Assembly (NCBI GenBank): GCA_001599355.1
Contig: BCGQ01000007.1
Coordinates: 376,620-440,619, forward strand
Length of the DNA stretch: 64,000 nt
Source of the DNA: Nakazawaea peltata
Lineage: Eukaryota; Ascomycota; Pichiomycetes; Alaninales; Pachysolenaceae
Direction: 5' to 3'
Below are positions 48,545-56,546 of this stretch, piece after piece (position 1 is the stretch's first letter; every line of letters begins with the position of its first letter). A model generated the notes under the pieces. It ran no database searches and had not been told where the DNA came from. It saw only the letters and a program-made list of their open reading frames with translations. The position numbers and the translations under genes are program-made.

Positions 48545-49204
48545 TCACCCAGTTACCCTATTCTCCGTAAGTCTATGCAATTTCTCTTTCCTCATATGAT
48601 ATGACTCCCTCGCTGGAATATAATCTTGAAGAAATTTAGACACCTCCGAATCCGATAAAACTGAGTCTCCATGTGATAGCAGAATTGACCCATATAAACT
48701 TTTAGATAAGTCATCTGCATCGAAAACCAATGATGTCATTTGTTTAATTAAGTTATTATGTGATGATTTATCGAGTAATGCGTACATTTCCAATTCTTTT
48801 GGGGACCATATTGTTCGGAATTTCGTATTCAATTCTTCAATCTCTCTTAGTAAACTCTCTTGTAATGGGATCAATTTAGATTTGAGCGATTCGTGAAGCT
48901 CATCTAATGCCAGGATATTGTTGGAAATTTGAGAGAGCAATTTTTCCCTTAAAGGTGCTAAAATCTCATCTTCATGCAAACCTAAAATATACGATTTTAA
49001 AGTATCATGATTATGCATCAACTCTTCAATATTCAGTATGGGTAAAGATTCGATAAAGCGAGGGAGTGGGACTGATTGTGGGAGGGTCAATAAGGGAGTA
49101 TTGGAGATCTGGACTGGGGTTTGTGATTCTCGATTCGCTAGCGGCGTATGCTCAATGGATCCATCAGCTCTTAATTTTGGTGGCAATTGTGGTGTCAGTG
49201 ACAT
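48545..49204 (-). CDS. VPS37: ESCRT-I subunit Vps37 (Srn2)
   Basis: An endosomal protein sorting complex subunit. The protein has a Pro-rich, unstructured N-terminus (about 1-50), then a long coiled-coil stretch (about 55-135) and the Mod(r)-type helical end with FLQDYIPARESYHMRKEKLHRL, where a Y-H-x-R-x-E-K-L pattern is typical of Vps37. The length of 219 residues is similar to S. cerevisiae (213). Divergent from DOT1. Confidence 0.75.
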   Translation of the reverse strand: MSLTPQLPPKLRADGSIEHTPLANRESQTPVQISNTPLLTLPQSVPLPRFIESLPILNIEELMHNHDTLKSYILGLHEDEILAPLREKLLSQISNNILALDELHESLKSKLIPLQESLLREIEELNTKFRTIWSPKELEMYALLDKSSHNNLIKQMTSLVFDADDLSKSLYGSILLSHGDSVLSDSEVSKFLQDYIPARESYHMRKEKLHRLTENRVTG

Positions 49205-49419
49205 TGGTGCACATCATCACCTACTGATAAGATTGCAGGGGCGCTACACCTCCTTAAATACTGACACGCTAATTCGTAAATTGCTACCCTTTCTCCGTAT
49301 ATTTTCCCTCTGGGGGAATCTTCCCAAATAGGAAATAATCACCAAATTGAAAAATTTCAGTCTCTCTCGGTCTCCCATATTAAATGGATCGAATCTGAGA
49401 CAGATTGGGAGGTAGTCAA

Positions 49420-51474
49420 ATGAGCAATATGACGGATTATGAGGATTCCCCCAACGAGGGCGATCAAACACAGACGCTGGATACAACTCCAGGTCCAGAT
49501 GTTGATCATATGACTAAGTTAGAGCCTACCGCCAAGCTGAAGCCAACCGCGGTTCCGCGTAAAAAAAGAACCGCCCTTGATCTGTTACTTGCAGATCATG
49601 ATTGGTACGTTACGATGGGGTCTTCTTCAAGTGGGACTTCTAGATCTGTTAGCATAAGACCGGAGGTCGAGCCTGTGGTTGTGAAACCGGAACTTACCGA
49701 GGAAGAGAAACTGGCCAAACTGCTGAAAATGGCTCTGATCCGCGAGAAACTGAACCAAACCAAGCTTCGAAATCTGGAATTGAAGCTGAAACAACGTGAA
49801 GAACGTAGAGCTAAAGCTGCTCTTCAAGGACCTAAGAAGAAGGTGGTACTGTCTAAGCCTTCTAAGGTGTTAGCTCAGGTCATGGAGGGACTGCTGTGGT
49901 TCACTAGAGATGCTCAAATAGATACTTATACTAGGAAGGTGAAGCCCAAGACCGAGCGTTTCATTATTGAGGTTCCGGAGGTCAAGGTGAAGGTGAAACT
50001 GAGAAAACAGGACAAGGTCAAGGCTGAAAATGAGGATTCTGTGTTGACTTCTAGAGGTAAAGCACTGAGAGTTATAGGAGTAAAGAAAGTGAAACCAACA
50101 GCTAAGAAAGTTAAAGAGAAGAAGAAGGTGAAGACAGACAAAGAGGGGCTTCCAAAAGAAGTTAAGCAAGTAATAGAGACAGAAGTCAAAGAAGAGTCGG
50201 TAGAACCTGAAATTTTCAACTGGTTCTTAGATGTAGACCCGTCTGATAATGACTCCAATATAACAATAACCTCCGATAGACGTTTATTCATTGATGAAGT
50301 TTACGAACACAAATTGATAGACCAAGATTTCACCGAGAACGAGCTTGTCACTGCTCTGCAATTGATCACACACTTCGAAAAGAACTATTACAATACTCCA
50401 GAGATGCCTTACAAAGAGGTACAAATTGAGACACTTTTCTCGAATTATAAAGAGGATTATATTTTGAGTTTACCTAAAGACCATGGATTGAGTCCATTCT
50501 TCGAGATAGGTACATTGATGGAGTTGACGCTGGTGATGTGTTTGCCGCCAAAATACCTGATCCAGATCCGTGACGATGACCATCCAGAGAACAGTATTGT
50601 TGGTAGGTACATTCAACTGCTTTATGACAATAATTCAGAGTTACTTGTAGAGGAGATTGATAAGTATAACCAGTTGATTGCCGATATCAGAGTTAACCAT
50701 TATAATGAGCTTTGTGATTATTTAGCTGCCCGCTCTTCTATTAGTTTACCTCGTTGTCTGTTCCATGAAGTTTTAAACCAGTGTTATTCCAGAACAGTCT
50801 CACCAAATGTTAGATCTCTTCGGTCATATAAACTGTTTTCCAACGAAGTGTACGGAGAATTGTTACCTTCGTTCCTTTCTCGTGTTTATGAGCAAACAGG
50901 ACTTGACCATACCAAGAATTTCATCGATCTTGGATCAGGTGTAGGCAATTGTGTTTTACAGCTGCTGTTAGAGTACGGTTGTAAGAGTTCTGGGTGTGAA
51001 ATTATGGAAAATGCTTCTAAATTGGCACTGCTTCAAACTGAAGAGTTTAATAAGAGATGTAGAGTACTTGGATTGAGGTCTGGAGCTGTCACAAACTTCT
51101 TACAACAGAGTTTTGTCAATAATGAAGGAGTAAAAGAGCTGGTGAATAATGCCCAAGTAATTCTTTGTAATAATTATTTATTTGATGCCGATTTGAATGC
51201 CAAATGTGTGGAATTATTTAGACACCTCCAAACAGGCACGAAAATCATCACATTGAAACCTTTGGTTCCACTTGGTTACAGCTTCAATCTGAACGATGTC
51301 GAGTCGATTTTGAATAGAATTAAGGTTGAAAAATTCTCGTATGGCAATAATAGCGTCTCATGGACTAATAATGGAGGAACGTATTACATCAATCATGTCC
51401 AACAAGACATTGTGAGCGAATATTTTGTCGAGAGAGCCAAGGGACGAACTTCTAGAACCAAAATGTACTATTAA
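49420..51474 (+). CDS. DOT1: Histone H3 Lys79 methyltransferase Dot1
   Basis: A nuclear AdoMet-dependent methyltransferase that methylates H3K79 and acts in silencing and the DNA-damage checkpoint. The N-terminal about 270 residues are Lys/Glu-rich and basic, which in yeast supports nucleosome binding. The catalytic core is C-terminal: YGELLPSFLSRVYEQTGL, the AdoMet motif DLGSGVGNC (from residue 503), GCEIM (acidic residue of motif II) and the active-site CNNYLFD. The two CTG codons at 515-516 give CVLQAALE, as in the family. The first ATG is at 49420 (684 residues). It shares a divergent promoter of about 215 bases with VPS37. Confidence 0.94.
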   Translation: MSNMTDYEDSPNEGDQTQTLDTTPGPDVDHMTKLEPTAKLKPTAVPRKKRTALDLLLADHDWYVTMGSSSSGTSRSVSIRPEVEPVVVKPELTEEEKLAKLLKMALIREKLNQTKLRNLELKLKQREERRAKAALQGPKKKVVLSKPSKVLAQVMEGLLWFTRDAQIDTYTRKVKPKTERFIIEVPEVKVKVKLRKQDKVKAENEDSVLTSRGKALRVIGVKKVKPTAKKVKEKKKVKTDKEGLPKEVKQVIETEVKEESVEPEIFNWFLDVDPSDNDSNITITSDRRLFIDEVYEHKLIDQDFTENELVTALQLITHFEKNYYNTPEMPYKEVQIETLFSNYKEDYILSLPKDHGLSPFFEIGTLMELTLVMCLPPKYLIQIRDDDHPENSIVGRYIQLLYDNNSELLVEEIDKYNQLIADIRVNHYNELCDYLAARSSISLPRCLFHEVLNQCYSRTVSPNVRSLRSYKLFSNEVYGELLPSFLSRVYEQTGLDHTKNFIDLGSGVGNCVLQLLLEYGCKSSGCEIMENASKLALLQTEEFNKRCRVLGLRSGAVTNFLQQSFVNNEGVKELVNNAQVILCNNYLFDADLNAKCVELFRHLQTGTKIITLKPLVPLGYSFNLNDVESILNRIKVEKFSYGNNSVSWTNNGGTYYINHVQQDIVSEYFVERAKGRTSRTKMYY

Positions 51475-52213
51475 ATAAACAATTCTTCCGGATCTTGTTC
51501 CTGTTCCTGTTCCTGTTCTGGTGAAATTTTTTTTTTGCTTTGCGTGGTGAAACGAATGACCTGACAGACCCGGGGATTTTTTGGAATTTCCTAATTGGGA
51601 TCCGAGTGGTTAGTAATATTAAGAAATGATATTTAGTAATGGATTTGTAGAGGCATTAGTAAGGAGATGGGGCGGTGTGGAAGATTGGGGGAGGGGATGG
51701 ACGACAGGTGTACTCATCAAGGATGAGCTACCTGATAACATATCACTTCCCTTTATTCTTACTGTCGTCCGTAGCTTCGTCCCCTGCACCCACTATTAAT
51801 GTTCCCACCCGAAGTACAATAGTTCCGGGAAGGCTCGATTTATTTTTCTGGGGTATACTAAGAGTTTAGGTGGGGCGGACTGTACCGAAATCTCACCAGA
51901 GTAAAAGGTCATCTGACCTCTGTCACTTATTACTAACATTGAGTAACCTATTTACTAATGCCAACTGATGATTCTGGATCATCTTCGATCTCTGCCTCGT
52001 TACTAATGTCATAACTTAAAATTGCTTCGGGCTGCGATACCCCTCGGAATATTATCCCCCCTCCTCCCCCCTGTACACCGCGCGTTCTGAAAGTAGGGCT
52101 CGGAGAAATTTCGTACATTTTGGCGACCCCCCAAACCCCCAGAAGATATAAAAGGCGGTGGAACCCATCTTCATTTGAGTTTATAACTTGTCATAGTCAT
52201 AAATATATTCATC
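51475..52213. other. FBP1 upstream region with C-runs and a TGTTCC microsatellite
   Basis: About 740 bases. After the DOT1 stop there is a TGTTCC repeat of nearly four units (51496-51519). Near FBP1, C6 runs at 52056-52061 and 52066-52071 and TATAAAAG at 52147-52154 (60 bases before the ATG) form the promoter. C-rich blocks are candidate sites for Mig1-type or other carbon-source regulators, since FBP1 is glucose-repressed in yeasts, but no perfect site is seen. Confidence 0.5.
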
Positions 52214-53245
52214 ATGTCTGTTTCTTTGGAATCCGGATCCGACGGAAAGCTCAAAACCGATATCATCACCTTAACAAGATTTATCTTGCATGAACAAAAA
52301 AGAGTTGCTACTAATGCTACTGGAGAATTGACTTTATTGTTGAACTCTTTACAATTTGCTTTCAAGTTCATTGCCCATACTATTAGAAGAGCCGAATTGG
52401 TCAACTTGATCGGTTTGGCCGGTGTACAAAATGCTACTGGTGATGACCAAAAAAAATTGGATGTCATTGGTGATGAGATCTTCATTAATGCCATGAAGAG
52501 CTCCGGTAACGTCAAGATGGTTGTTAGTGAAGAGCAAGAAGATTTGATTGTTTTCGATACTCCAAACGGGAACTATGCCGTATGCTGTGATCCAATTGAT
52601 GGTTCCAGTAACATTGATGCCGGTGTCTCTGTGGGAACCATTTTTGGTATCTACAAATTATTACCTAACAGTCAAGGTAACATCAAGGACGTTTTACGTT
52701 CTGGTACCGAGATGGTTGCCGCTGGTTATACTATGTATGGTCTGTCTGCTCATTTGATGCTTACTACTGGTCATGGTGTCAATGGGTTCACTTTGGATAC
52801 CTCATTGGGTGAATTCATCTTGACCCACCCAGACTTGAAAATCCCTCCAAGTAGATCCATCTACTCCATTAACGAAGGTAACTCTTACTACTGGAGTGCC
52901 AAGCTGAGTCAATTTATCGACTCTTTGAAGCAACCTCAACCAGAGACCGGAAAGCCTTATTCTCTGCGTTACATTGGTTCCATGGTTGCCGATGTGCATA
53001 GAACTTTGTTGTACGGTGGGTTGTTCTCTTACCCAAGTGACTCCAAGTCCAAGACCGGTAAATTACGTATTTTGTATGAATGTTTCCCTATGCTGATGCT
53101 TCTCGAACAAGCTGGTGGTTTGGCTGTTAATGACAAGGGTGAACGTATCTTGGAGTTGACTCCAAAGAAGATCCATGATAGAAGTGGTATTTGGTTAGGA
53201 AGTAAGGATGAGATTCAAAAGTACATCGACTTTGAACCAAAATGA
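52214..53245 (+). CDS. FBP1: Fructose-1,6-bisphosphatase
   Basis: The committed gluconeogenic enzyme in the cytosol. The metal and active-site motifs are present: SEEQED (Glu pair), DPIDGSSNID (126-135) with its catalytic Asp-Asp, VGTIFGIY, and GSMVADVHRTL for substrate binding. The length of 343 residues is normal. CTG at residues 177, 251 and 294 gives MYGASAH, SARYIGSM and PMAMLLEQA, the family residues. The N-terminal region has the AMP-site-like ELTLLLNSLQF segment. High use of GGT/GCT/TTG suggests strong expression on non-sugar carbon. Confidence 0.97.
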   Translation: MSVSLESGSDGKLKTDIITLTRFILHEQKRVATNATGELTLLLNSLQFAFKFIAHTIRRAELVNLIGLAGVQNATGDDQKKLDVIGDEIFINAMKSSGNVKMVVSEEQEDLIVFDTPNGNYAVCCDPIDGSSNIDAGVSVGTIFGIYKLLPNSQGNIKDVLRSGTEMVAAGYTMYGLSAHLMLTTGHGVNGFTLDTSLGEFILTHPDLKIPPSRSIYSINEGNSYYWSAKLSQFIDSLKQPQPETGKPYSLRYIGSMVADVHRTLLYGGLFSYPSDSKSKTGKLRILYECFPMLMLLEQAGGLAVNDKGERILELTPKKIHDRSGIWLGSKDEIQKYIDFEPK

Positions 53246-53250
53246 TACCT

Positions 53251-53347
53251 TAGCAGTTTACGAATACTCAATAAAGTAATAGTTTTCTTATCTCGACGTA
53301 GCAGTTTACAAAATATGAACGGATGGCTTTATGTAGCACTTTACGAA
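53251..53347. repeat. Three copies of a TAGCASTTTACGAA-like motif
   Basis: TAGCAGTTTACGAA at 53251-53264, TAGCAGTTTACAAA at 53299-53312 and TAGCACTTTACGAA at 53334-53347 lie between FBP1 and MCH1. They could be 3'-UTR protein-binding motifs for FBP1 mRNA or MCH1 promoter sites. Confidence 0.5.
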
Positions 53348-53438
53348 TTTATGTAGATTTTTCATCGGCACTGAAGAGGATGACTCTTTCGAGGGGCTTC
53401 AAGTTAACGAGAGTATAGAGCAGTCTTTTGTCGTGAAA

Positions 53439-54791
53439 ATGTCCATATCATCTCTAGAGCATGCATTAACTGTGCACATCCGGACGTTTTTGTCCCAAAA
53501 TATCTCAAAATCAAGACTCAAACTCTTTGCATTTGTCATCTCCGTGTTATCCTGCCTTTTGGTGGGGGCGATCTTGACCATCTCCATCTATACACCATAT
53601 TTGACTGAGCGGTTGGGTTATACACAATTACAGATCAACATGATCGGTAGTTTCATTTCCCTGGGAATGTATCTTCCTTTGCCTGTCCTTGGTTATTTGG
53701 CTGACTACCATGGACCTGTCATTTTGTCCATCATAAGCTTATTCATGTTACTGCCTGGGCAATTCTTAGTGGCACATGTGTATGAATATCAGCCACAGTA
53801 CGGATTTGAAATCATTTTAGCTTCATTCCTGTTGATCGGTTGTGGTACCTCACTGTTATACTTCACCTGTTTACTCACATGTGCTAAGATTTATCCACAG
53901 TTCAAGAGTCTCAGCATATCTACACCAATTACTTGTTACGGGCTCAGTTCATTCTTAGTCTCGAAAATCGTATTAGGTGTAGACTATTTCCATACTCCCG
54001 AGGATGCTAAATTAGATATTTCAAAGATTTTCACCTCATTAGGGTTCATGTTTATTGTTTTAGGGTTCCTGAATTGGATTTCCTCTTCCATCGTCACTAT
54101 AGAGAAACAAATTTTATTTGAAGAAGTAGAAGAAGAGCTGGCCACAGAATCGACTCCATTAATCGATAATCATAAGCTGAAGTTTCAAAAGTTTTTGCAT
54201 GATAAATCTATGTATCTCTTATTGGGTTCCTTGTTATTGTGTGTGGGTCCATTAGAGAGCTTTATAGTGAATATTTCGTCTTTCAGCGACGTTTTACAAT
54301 TAGAAAACTCGTCCGAGTTGATCAAATTCTCATTTTGCTCAAGTGCGGCTAGATTGGTTTTTGGCATAGTTCTCGAATTGATCAATGCGGACTTATTTCG
54401 TAAAATTTTGTTGATCTTTTTAGTGTTATTACTTCAATTAGTAGGGTCTATTCAGACTTTTACCGATAACACACCCGAGATCATCTCATGTATATTCGGA
54501 ATAGCCTACGGTGGAATCTTTACTATATACCCTACTATGTTAGCTAATATTTGGGGGGTTGACATTTTCGGATCCACTTGGGGGTTATTCATGTTGGCCC
54601 CTCTGTTAGGATCTATCGGTTTTGGTTTACTCTACGGAGCCAATTATGATAGAGTCTGCTCACTGAGCCCCGAATTGTCCAGATTCAATTGTTTGACTAG
54701 CACATTTTCATTGATTTCCGCAGGGCTCTTAGCGTCATGTGTCATGATTATTCTGGGGTGGAGAATTTACTGGCGTAAGCGCTCTCTATAA
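53439..54791 (+). CDS. MCH1: MFS monocarboxylate-transporter homologue Mch1
   Basis: A vacuolar membrane carrier of the nodulin-like/MCT MFS class; no substrate is proven. Twelve hydrophobic segments are seen with a central hydrophilic loop (about 225-250). LPLPVLGYLADYHGP after helix 2 is the MFS loop motif; IYPTMLANIWGVDIFGSTWG in the second half is the Mch1-type segment. The frame extends six bases above 53439, but the first ATG is there (450 residues). Not related to the lactate importers Jen1. Confidence 0.82.
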   Translation: MSISSLEHALTVHIRTFLSQNISKSRLKLFAFVISVLSCLLVGAILTISIYTPYLTERLGYTQLQINMIGSFISLGMYLPLPVLGYLADYHGPVILSIISLFMLLPGQFLVAHVYEYQPQYGFEIILASFLLIGCGTSLLYFTCLLTCAKIYPQFKSLSISTPITCYGLSSFLVSKIVLGVDYFHTPEDAKLDISKIFTSLGFMFIVLGFLNWISSSIVTIEKQILFEEVEEELATESTPLIDNHKLKFQKFLHDKSMYLLLGSLLLCVGPLESFIVNISSFSDVLQLENSSELIKFSFCSSAARLVFGIVLELINADLFRKILLIFLVLLLQLVGSIQTFTDNTPEIISCIFGIAYGGIFTIYPTMLANIWGVDIFGSTWGLFMLAPLLGSIGFGLLYGANYDRVCSLSPELSRFNCLTSTFSLISAGLLASCVMIILGWRIYWRKRSL

Positions 54792-55075
54792 AGCATAAAT
54801 ACACTCTAACCTTCGGGTCCTCTTTTCCCCATACTTTCTCCTCATTAGTAAATCATAGCCTCTTGTATTTACCGCTGCGCACACCCCCTTTGTTCTTTTT
54901 GTGTGGGCCAAGAAGGGGGAGCAGAGAGCAAAGAGAAAAAAGGCTTTGCAAAGTTGAGCTGGGTTCGCATATAGGCTACAAAGACAGCGAGCTTAGTAAT
55001 ATGACACAATATAAATTTGGGCGGGAATCATGTCAATTTAGATCCAATTGACTAGTTGAACATAAATTTAAAATT

Positions 55076-55870
55076 ATGAGTAGCGCTTTATTCTCTTTGA
55101 AGGGAAAGGTTGCTTTTATCACCGGAGCCACTAACGGAATTGGCCAAGCTATGGCCATTGGCCTTGCTGAGCTGGACATTGACCAAGTCATTTTCACTCA
55201 CAGACCAAGTACTGATCCTGAACCAACCATCAAGTTGATCAAACTGCTGAGCAGCACCGTTCAAGTTGATGCTATCAAACAAGATTTGGCTGATGTCAAG
55301 CTTGATGAAATTAATGATGTTTTCGTCAAGCCACTGTTAAAGTTGTCAAAAACTGGTAAGGTTGATATTCTCATCAACAATGCTGGTTACACTTTACGTC
55401 ACGATTTCATTGGGTACCCTCAAGATGTTTTCGACAGGATCTTGCACATCAATTTGCATGTTCCAACTAGATTAACCCAATTGTTTGGTGAGCAAATGGT
55501 AGCTAAGAAGATCAAGGGTAAGATTCTATTCACTCTGTCCTTAGCCAGTTTCCAAGCTGGAACTTCTGGAGTTCCATATTCTATTACTAAAGGTGGAATT
55601 AGACTGTTTGTACAAGCCGCTAGTAATGAATGGTCTTCTTTGGGTGTTAATGTCAACGGTATCCTGCCAGGTTATATTTTGACTAATATGACTAAGGACA
55701 TCGAACTGGAAAACAAGGCGATCCATGAGCAAATCACCAGCAGAATTCCTGCCAAAAGATGGGGTAAACCAGAAGATTTCAAAGGTCCTACAGTTTTCTT
55801 ATGCAGTGATGCAAGTGACTACGTAACTGGTGAATTGTTAGCCGTCGATGGAGGATGGTTGGGTCGTTAA
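55076..55870 (+). CDS. KduD-like short-chain dehydrogenase
   Basis: An SDR of 264 residues similar to 2-deoxy-D-gluconate/2-dehydro-3-deoxy-D-gluconate dehydrogenases and gluconate 5-dehydrogenases. It has TGATNGIG (16-23), NNAG, a serine strand TLSLASF, catalytic Y168-x3-K172 (PYSITKGG), PGYILTNMT and the C-terminal GELLAVDGGW. There is no targeting sequence. A perfect 12-bp inverted repeat covers its stop codon. Its nearest neighbour is a DAL5-type transporter on the same strand, so a shared role in sugar-acid or anion use is possible (inference). Confidence 0.82.
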   Translation: MSSALFSLKGKVAFITGATNGIGQAMAIGLAELDIDQVIFTHRPSTDPEPTIKLIKLLSSTVQVDAIKQDLADVKLDEINDVFVKPLLKLSKTGKVDILINNAGYTLRHDFIGYPQDVFDRILHINLHVPTRLTQLFGEQMVAKKIKGKILFTLSLASFQAGTSGVPYSITKGGIRLFVQAASNEWSSLGVNVNGILPGYILTNMTKDIELENKAIHEQITSRIPAKRWGKPEDFKGPTVFLCSDASDYVTGELLAVDGGWLGR

Positions 55871-55888
55871 ACTATAAGTTTAACGACC
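55862..55888 (+). repeat. Perfect 12-bp inverted repeat spanning the stop codon
   Basis: The left arm GGTCGTTAAACT (55862-55873) contains the TAA stop of the SDR gene, the loop is ATA (55874-55876), and the right arm is AGTTTAACGACC (55877-55888). The arms are perfectly complementary. It could be an RNA hairpin at the end of the message or a dyad DNA-binding site. Confidence 0.75.
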
Positions 55889-55935
55889 TTGCCTTTCTCA
55901 CAATGTAACTGTTACATTCGATTATGCAGGTATTT

Positions 55936-56497
55936 CTTATCAATCCAATAAAAACCTTATCCGGATCTAATATCTTGTAATCGCCGAGCCTTTTTCTCTG
56001 GGTTCCGGTGTTAATGCTCTGTAATCGCCGTACGCGTCTTAGATATCACCTGCAATTCTCCCATCTCATCCCCCCTGTGCCTCAGATTTTCTTAGTTAAG
56101 GGCAATCAGTGCGCGGAAGCTGCATGCGAGACTTCGGGGAAACCTTAATTTTCTTGATATTACATTAGCTAAGACCGTCGGGCTGACCCGAAAAATGATA
56201 AGATATGGATTGCGGCAAGTAAGGTGGCCAGGCCCAGGAATCCGATATGCTGTAACTGCCCAGATTTCTTTAACATTATCGAATCCGGTAATTGCGTCAT
56301 TTTTTATTATCCACCCTGTAGGCTTTTTCTAGTGTTTTATAGTCTTGATCTCCTGCAGTTGAAAAAGATAAGGTTTTGCCGACATCCCTAAATTTCTGAT
56401 ATCCCTTTTCTGTCAAAAAACCGCATTCGGGGAGGAAATCTATGCAAGAAGCAGAACGATAAGGATTTCTTGGTAGGTGTGATCCAGATATATAAAG
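55936..56497 (+). promoter_or_regulatory. Cluster of five GATAAG cores upstream of the DAL5-like gene
   Basis: GATAAG cores lie at 55936-55941 and 55956-55961 (as CTTATC), and at 56197-56202, 56367-56372 and 56458-56463. A TATATAAAG box lies at 56489-56497, about 50 bases before the ATG. Multiple GATAAG are the known UAS of nitrogen-catabolite genes, including DAL5. Gln3/Gat1-type control is inferred. Confidence 0.55.
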
Positions 56498-56546
56498 AAT
56501 GATAATATTCTGCTTAAGATTTACCTGAAGATACACCACTAATAAA

